9,792 nucleotides of DNA from CAZYWA01 sp964650975 [NCBI: uncultured bacterium] (lineage in GTDB: Bacteria > JADJOY01): contig CAZYWA010000287.1 in NCBI GenBank assembly GCA_964650975.1, positions 1 through 9,792 on the forward strand, written 5' to 3'. The notes beneath the pieces are model-generated. The model did no database searches. It was not told the DNA's origin and saw nothing but the letters and a program-made list of their open reading frames with translations. Made by a program: the position numbers and the translations under genes. The first letter of the stretch is position 1. Each line of letters opens with the position of its first letter. Below, piece by piece: positions 6,588 to 9,792 of this stretch.

Positions 6588-7304
6588 ATGGCGCGGCCGG
6601 TGAATGCGGATGCCGAGGCGACTCGGCAGAAGGTGCTCGACGCCGCGGGCGTGCTGTTCGCCGAGCACGGCGTCGACGGCACGTCGATCCGCGAGGTGGC
6701 GCGTGGTGCGGGTGTCAGCCTGGGGCTGGTGCACCATTACTTCGGCAACAAGGACGGCCTCTATCAGGCGTCGATCGAGGCGATGTACGCCGAGCTCGAT
6801 CCGCTCCGCGAGCAGTTCGACGCGGCGCTCGCCGCGGGCGGCGACCTGCGCGCGCTGGTGGATCGCGTGGTGCGCGCCGGTTTCCGCTTCGTGTGCGCGC
6901 ACCGTGCCGAGATCAAGCTCATGATGCGCACCGTGGTCGACACCGGCGAGGTCGAGCCACGCTGGCGCGACACCCGCCAGCTGCCATTCCTGGCGCGCAC
7001 CTCGGCGCTGCTCGAGCCGCTCTTCGGACGGCCGGCGTCGGAGCTCAGGCTGGTGATCCAGAGCCTCACCCATCTCGCGATCCGTTACGGCCTCACCTCG
7101 CCCCGCGAGCTGGCGCTGGTCGCGGGGCTCGGGAACAGCGGGTCGAACGGATCGGCCCACGGATCGGCGTCGAAGCGTCACGACGCCGCCATCGAAGCCA
7201 TCGAGAATCATCTCGTCGACATGGCGCTGCGCATGCTCGGCATGCCGGAAACCACAACCGCACGGCCCGCTCGAGACGGCCGCGCGAAGGAACACCGCTC
7301 ATGA
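6588..7304 (+). CDS. TetR/AcrR-family transcriptional repressor
   Basis: This 238-residue regulator shows the canonical TetR N-terminus (residues ~9-60). The first helix is ATRQKVLDAAGVLFAEHG, then comes the helix-turn-helix TSIREVARGAGVSLGLVHHYFGNKDGLY (32-59). The rest is a helical ligand-binding and dimerization domain that I cannot assign to a ligand; the tail (225-238) is basic and probably disordered. It begins the plus-strand operon and overlaps the dioxygenase start by ATGA, so the two are likely translationally coupled. A TetR-type palindrome overlapping its own promoter suggests autorepression that also controls the downstream enzymes. There is no Shine-Dalgarno before the ATG, and the predicted transcript start lies at the ATG, which suggests a leaderless message. 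Confidence 0.93.
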   Translation: MARPVNADAEATRQKVLDAAGVLFAEHGVDGTSIREVARGAGVSLGLVHHYFGNKDGLYQASIEAMYAELDPLREQFDAALAAGGDLRALVDRVVRAGFRFVCAHRAEIKLMMRTVVDTGEVEPRWRDTRQLPFLARTSALLEPLFGRPASELRLVIQSLTHLAIRYGLTSPRELALVAGLGNSGSNGSAHGSASKRHDAAIEAIENHLVDMALRMLGMPETTTARPARDGRAKEHRS

Positions 7305-8182
7305 CCAGGATCGAAACCTTGAGCCCCGGGAGCGGGGCTGCCTCGTCCGCCTCTTCGCTGCCGCTCACCACGCGCTTTCGGCTCGGCAGCGAGATCACGC
7401 CCGAGCAGCAGGCGTTTCTCGACCGGCACGGCTTCCTGGTCTTCGACCAGGTCGCGACCCAGGACGAGATCGCGATGATCGGCCGCGAGCTCGAGCGAAT
7501 CGAGAGCCAGTGGTTCAGGGAGCGCCGCGCGAAGGTGAACGGCATCCCGGTCTTCTTCGGCAAGAACGACAAGGGGCTGCGCTGGGTGCAGCGCTTCACG
7601 TTCTCGTCGACGTTTTCCGACGAGATCCGCCGCTTCGTCCACGACCCGCGCTTCGAGCCGATCCGGAAGCTCATCGGCGAGAACGCGCGCGTGGGCGACG
7701 CCGAGAAGGACGGCGTGGTGGTCAACCGCTACATGAACGTGAAGGGCTCGATCTACAAGCGCCTGGGCTGGCACACCGACGGCCTGCGCGACATCTTTTA
7801 CGGCCGCATGCCGGTCAAGATGCTCAACGTGGGACTGCATTTCGACGAGTGCAGCGCCGCGAACGGCGGCTTGCGTCTCATCCCGGGCAGCCACACCCAA
7901 GGTTTCTGGGACACCTGTTTCCGGAAGCTCTACTTCCTGAGCCACGACACCGATCCCAGCGAGCTCTGCGTCGAGACCAAGCCCGGCGATCTCACCGTGC
8001 ACGACGGGCGCCTCTGGCACCGGGTCGCGCAGTCGCAGGCTACCGGCGCGCCGAGCTTGCGCCGCTCGATGTACGTTCCGTATCTCACCGGTCCCTACGA
8101 GCCGAAGGACGACTCGAGCCCGACGCCGCCTTACCACCACCTCGGAAAGGCGATGCGGACCTTGCAGTCGATCTTCGGCTGA
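7301..8182 (+). CDS. Phytanoyl-CoA dioxygenase (PhyH) family Fe(II)/2-oxoglutarate oxygenase
   Basis: This 293-residue cytosolic oxygenase probably hydroxylates a small lipid-like or secondary-metabolite substrate using Fe(II), O2 and 2-oxoglutarate; the substrate cannot be read from the sequence. The iron ligands are visible as the HxD of GWHTDG (H158, D160) and the distal histidine in GDLTVHDGRLWHRV (H240). An arginine about 14 residues later (R254 or R255 in LRRSMYVPY) suits 2-oxoglutarate binding. The N-terminal ITPEQQAFLDRHGFLVFDQV (32-51) is typical of the family, and the length is normal. The ATG overlaps the tetR stop as ATGA, with AAGGA about nine bases upstream. The reading frame stays open far upstream inside tetR, but family alignment and the ribosome site favour this start. 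Cotranscription with the regulator suggests its expression responds to the TetR ligand. Confidence 0.93.
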   Translation: MTRIETLSPGSGAASSASSLPLTTRFRLGSEITPEQQAFLDRHGFLVFDQVATQDEIAMIGRELERIESQWFRERRAKVNGIPVFFGKNDKGLRWVQRFTFSSTFSDEIRRFVHDPRFEPIRKLIGENARVGDAEKDGVVVNRYMNVKGSIYKRLGWHTDGLRDIFYGRMPVKMLNVGLHFDECSAANGGLRLIPGSHTQGFWDTCFRKLYFLSHDTDPSELCVETKPGDLTVHDGRLWHRVAQSQATGAPSLRRSMYVPYLTGPYEPKDDSSPTPPYHHLGKAMRTLQSIFG

Positions 8183-8218
8183 AACGAGTCGAGGCAAGCT
8201 CAGGCGAGGAGAATCGAC

Positions 8219-8605
8219 ATGACCGCGAACATGGCGAATCAGGTGGTGTGGCTCGACATCCCGGTGCACGACCTCGATCGCGCGATCGCGTTTTACTCGG
8301 CGGTGCTCGGGCAATCGGTGCACAAGGCCGAAGGTCCCGGATTCGCGCTCGGCGTGTTGCCGCACGAGGGCGACGCCGTCGGCGGCTGCTTGGTGGTCGT
8401 GACCGACGGCTCGAACCAGCCATGCGCCACCGGACCGCTCGTCTACCTCAACGCCAACGGCCGCCTCGACGCCGCGATCGCGGCGGTCGGACCCGCCGGC
8501 GGCCAGGTGATTCAGCCGAAGCACTCGATCGGACCGCACGGTTTCCGCGCGGTGATCCTCGACTCGGAAGGGAACCGGCTGGCGCTTCACTCGGCGACCG
8601 AGTGA
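8219..8605 (+). CDS. Small VOC (glyoxalase/bleomycin-resistance fold) protein
   Basis: This 128-residue single-domain vicinal-oxygen-chelate protein has the two beta-alpha-beta-beta-beta halves of the fold. The first begins VVWLDIPVHDLDRAIAFYSAVLG (9-31) and the second around TGPLVYLNANGRLDAAIAAV (71-90). It ends with the typical GFRAVILDSEGNRLALHS (108-125). Proteins of this type are often called 'glyoxalase-like', but substrate and metal use cannot be told from sequence. The first ATG is chosen because GAGGAG lies seven bases upstream; a second ATG (8231) is a weaker alternative. It follows the dioxygenase by 36 bp on the same strand and is probably the last gene of the tetR operon. Confidence 0.9.
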   Translation: MTANMANQVVWLDIPVHDLDRAIAFYSAVLGQSVHKAEGPGFALGVLPHEGDAVGGCLVVVTDGSNQPCATGPLVYLNANGRLDAAIAAVGPAGGQVIQPKHSIGPHGFRAVILDSEGNRLALHSATE

Positions 8606-8620
8606 CCGCGCGCCCTCAAA

Positions 8621-8656
8621 CCGGAAGGGCTTTCCGGCCGATGGACGCGATCGTCC
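8621..8656 (+). terminator. Tandem small hairpins after the tetR operon
   Basis: Two short stem-loops follow the VOC stop codon by 15 bases: CCGGAA-GGGCT-TTCCGG (8621-8637) and GGACG-CGAT-CGTCC (8643-8656). They are followed directly by the palindromic repeat. The first has a few T in its 3' arm but no U-tract after it, so termination is plausible from position only. Confidence 0.35.
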
Positions 8657-8661
8657 ACTTC

Positions 8662-8739
8662 GGCTGCGAGGGACCGGAGCCCTCCGACTGTCAGCCCTGC
8701 CGTTCGGAGGGACGCGGTCCCTCGCGTCCGAAGCGTTCG
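8662..8739. repeat. Full copy of palindromic intergenic repeat (copy 3)
   Basis: This 78-bp element matches the reverse complement of 6451-6528 at 70 of 78 positions; six of the eight differences fall in the central linker. Hairpin A is GGCTGCG / CGGAGCC (8662-8681, one mismatch) with loop AGGGAC. Hairpin B is GGACGCG / CGCGTCC (8710-8729, perfect) with loop GTCCCT. A third possible stem, CCCTCCGA (8680-8687) with TCGGAGGG (8704-8711), encloses the variable linker and competes with the inner edges of both hairpins. The rest of the 295-bp gap 8606-8900 holds small hairpins upstream and no recognisable promoter for the following gene. Confidence 0.9.
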
Positions 8740-8900
8740 GGTGGCTAGCCGAGGGGCGATGGGCGCTCGGTTGGTGGTGTCGCCGGCTGGCCGGATAGCC
8801 TGGGGCTCGTCGGCGGCCGGCGGTCGCGGCGAGCCGACTGGTCACTCGCCGCGCATCCGGAGCAAGAGCTCGTTTCCGACCCGCCGCACAGGGGGTCGAC

Positions 8901-9407
8901 ATGGAACGGTTCGAATCACTTCTCCGCAGTGACGAAGGCCGGCAGCGCCTGGCGCTCGACGCGCTCCGCATCTACCTCGGGATCGGTCTGGTGGTACGCG
9001 GCGCCCTGTTCATCAGCAAGCCCAACCTGGTGACCGAGCTCCTGGCCTCGCACGGATTCTTCTGGCCGATGGTGGTGGCGCATTACGTCGCGATCGCTCA
9101 CCTCGCCGGAGGGCTGATGCTGGCGCTCGGCTTCATGACGCGCCTCGCAGCCTTGGCGCAGCTGCCCGCGCTGCTCGGCGCGGTGCTCTTCGTCCATCTG
9201 CGCGACGGGCTCTTCACCCAGGGCCAGGGCCTCGAGCTCTCGGCGTTGGTGTTCGTGATGCTGGCGGCGGTGGCCGTGGTGGGCGCGGGCCCGCTCTCGA
9301 TCGACGCGCGGATGGCCGCGCGAGATGCCGAGCACGAGCAGGAAAGGCTCGACGAGGACGAGCGCGCGAAACACAGCGGCCCCGCGCAGCCGGTGCGCGT
9401 TCATTGA
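8901..9407 (+). CDS. DoxX-family integral membrane protein
   Basis: This 168-residue protein resembles the DoxX/DoxD-like family of small four-helix inner-membrane proteins (PF07681 type). Hydrophobic segments lie at about residues 21-38, 57-78, 82-99 and 111-130. Conserved-looking features include LRIYLGIGLVVRGALFI (22-38) and AHYVAIAHLAGGLMLALGFMTRLAAL (60-85). The 35-residue tail is charged (DAEHEQERLDEDERAKH) and should be cytosolic or disordered. Family members are variously linked to thiosulfate:quinone oxidoreductase or to redox homeostasis; no specific role can be read here. The ATG is preceded by AGGGGG with about six bases spacing. The 295-bp gap before it, with the repeat and hairpins, suggests it is transcribed separately from the VOC gene. 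It converges on the TMEM175 remnant. Confidence 0.85.
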   Translation: MERFESLLRSDEGRQRLALDALRIYLGIGLVVRGALFISKPNLVTELLASHGFFWPMVVAHYVAIAHLAGGLMLALGFMTRLAALAQLPALLGAVLFVHLRDGLFTQGQGLELSALVFVMLAAVAVVGAGPLSIDARMAARDAEHEQERLDEDERAKHSGPAQPVRVH

Positions 9408-9432
9408 GTAAGGTGCCGCGCTTGGGCGGCCG

Positions 9433-9594
9433 TCAGCTCGAGATCCGTGACTCGATCCGGCGATCCGGCACCAGCCACATCAGCACCACCAAGCCGTACA
9501 AGCCCCATGCGATCCACGTCTTCACGAACGACGCCGGAATCGCGGCCGAATAGAGCACCAGCGAGATCTTGGCCTTCCAGTCCTTGCCCACCAC
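9433..9594 (-). pseudogene. Remnant of a TMEM175-family (DUF1211) potassium channel gene, C-terminal end only
   Basis: The minus-strand frame from GTG at 9594 to the stop at 9433 encodes 53 residues. It contains GKDWKAKISLVLYSAAIPASF and, after a hydrophobic helix, LVVLMWLVPDRRIE. This closely resembles the C-terminal end of bacterial TMEM175/DUF1211 proteins as I know them (DWKGK-S-LY--AIP---- ... LYVLVALMWL-PDRRIE). Intact members have about 200 residues and six transmembrane helices. Here everything upstream of the last helix is missing: the frame stays open into 9595-9731 but encodes nothing recognisable, and a plus-strand gene starts at 9732. The fragment is therefore probably a decayed, 5'-deleted gene; expression as a tiny membrane peptide is unlikely. 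No ribosome site precedes the GTG. Confidence 0.72.
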
Positions 9595-9731
9595 GTCTTT
9601 TCCCGACGCTCCATTTCGTTGTTCTGATCTGGGCGAATGACGTGACCCGCTCCCACCCGGGGAGCGCGGGGCCGATCCGCGTGGTAAGTAGTGCCCGCTG
9701 CTCAGCGCGGCGGTAGGCAGGAGAGGAATCG
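9595..9731. other. Short gene-free segment at the deletion junction
   Basis: This segment separates the TMEM175 remnant from the last gene. I see one modest hairpin, GCTCCC (9649-9654) / GGGAGC (9660-9665), and the ribosome site of the next gene (AGGAG, 9719-9723). No convincing promoter hexamers are visible. Confidence 0.4.
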
Positions 9732-9792
9732 ATGACCACCACCGTTTCTGTCAGCATCGATGTGCCAAGTCTTGCGCAAGGCCTCGCCTTCT
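9732..9792 (+). CDS. VOC-like (glyoxalase-fold) protein, first 20 codons (3' truncated by window edge)
   Basis: The ATG at 9732 opens a frame reading MTTTVSVSIDVPSLAQGLAF up to the window end. The pattern SVSIDVPDL--GLAFY is the usual first strand and helix of vicinal-oxygen-chelate proteins, like residues 9-27 of the VOC gene at 8219. A good ribosome site, AGGAG, lies eight bases upstream. Only the start is visible, so family assignment is tentative and function unknown. Confidence 0.65.
   Translation, partial: MTTTVSVSIDVPSLAQGLAF

Noticed and set aside
8741-8932. A 63-codon plus-strand frame upstream of the DoxX gene
   Set aside because: It overlaps the DoxX start in another frame, has no family pattern and no ribosome site I can support.
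7208-8971. A 587-codon open frame on the minus strand opposite the dioxygenase and VOC genes
   Set aside because: Composition is Arg/Val/Asp-rich without a recognisable motif, and the plus strand carries well-supported enzymes with ribosome sites.
9401-9757. A 118-codon minus-strand frame overlapping the TMEM175 remnant
   Set aside because: It is in a different frame from the recognisable TMEM175 sequence and shows no family pattern.
1-9792. CRISPR array, insertion sequence ends or integrase-associated attachment site
   Set aside because: I saw no regularly spaced direct repeats, transposase or integrase gene; the only repeats are the palindromic elements already listed.

Overview
This is a GC-rich (roughly 65-70% by eye) bacterial chromosomal window. 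Myxobacterial or related deltaproteobacterial-type ancestry is my best guess. The reasons are a ClpA-type unfoldase, a large PknB-type kinase with a C-terminal tetratricopeptide-like region, and a reverse transcriptase that resembles the accessory-free retron enzymes of Myxococcus. This is inference from gene style, not a taxonomic assignment.

Layout, left to right. The C-terminal part of ClpA (+) enters at the left edge and converges on a retron-type reverse transcriptase (-, 748-2100). The ~85 bp between them hold a half copy of a palindromic repeat. Upstream of the reverse transcriptase lies a ~250-bp gene-free stretch (2101-2350) full of hairpins. Its outer ends carry a 10-bp inverted repeat, which gives the order expected of a retron msr-msd RNA: a1, short msr hairpins, a longer msd hairpin, a2, then the RT. 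Next on the minus strand come a COG3146/FemAB-like acetyltransferase (2351-3526) and a 914-residue membrane-anchored Ser/Thr kinase (3615-6359).

The divergent gap 6360-6587 holds a full copy of the palindromic repeat and an AT-rich promoter with an overlapping imperfect palindrome. This starts a plus-strand operon of a TetR regulator, a phytanoyl-CoA-type dioxygenase (4-bp ATGA overlap) and a small VOC protein (36-bp gap). A 295-bp gap with hairpins and an inverted full copy of the repeat follows, then a DoxX-like membrane protein. After that come a 53-residue remnant of a TMEM175-type channel gene on the minus strand and, at the right edge, the first 20 codons of a second VOC-like gene.

Two items deserve most attention. 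The first is the candidate retron: an RT with a long N-terminal extension and altered hallmark motifs, plus a structured upstream RNA region that includes a run of ten G. The second is a 78-bp intergenic repeat, two full copies in opposite orientation and one half copy, whose two hairpins carry perfectly complementary six-base loops.
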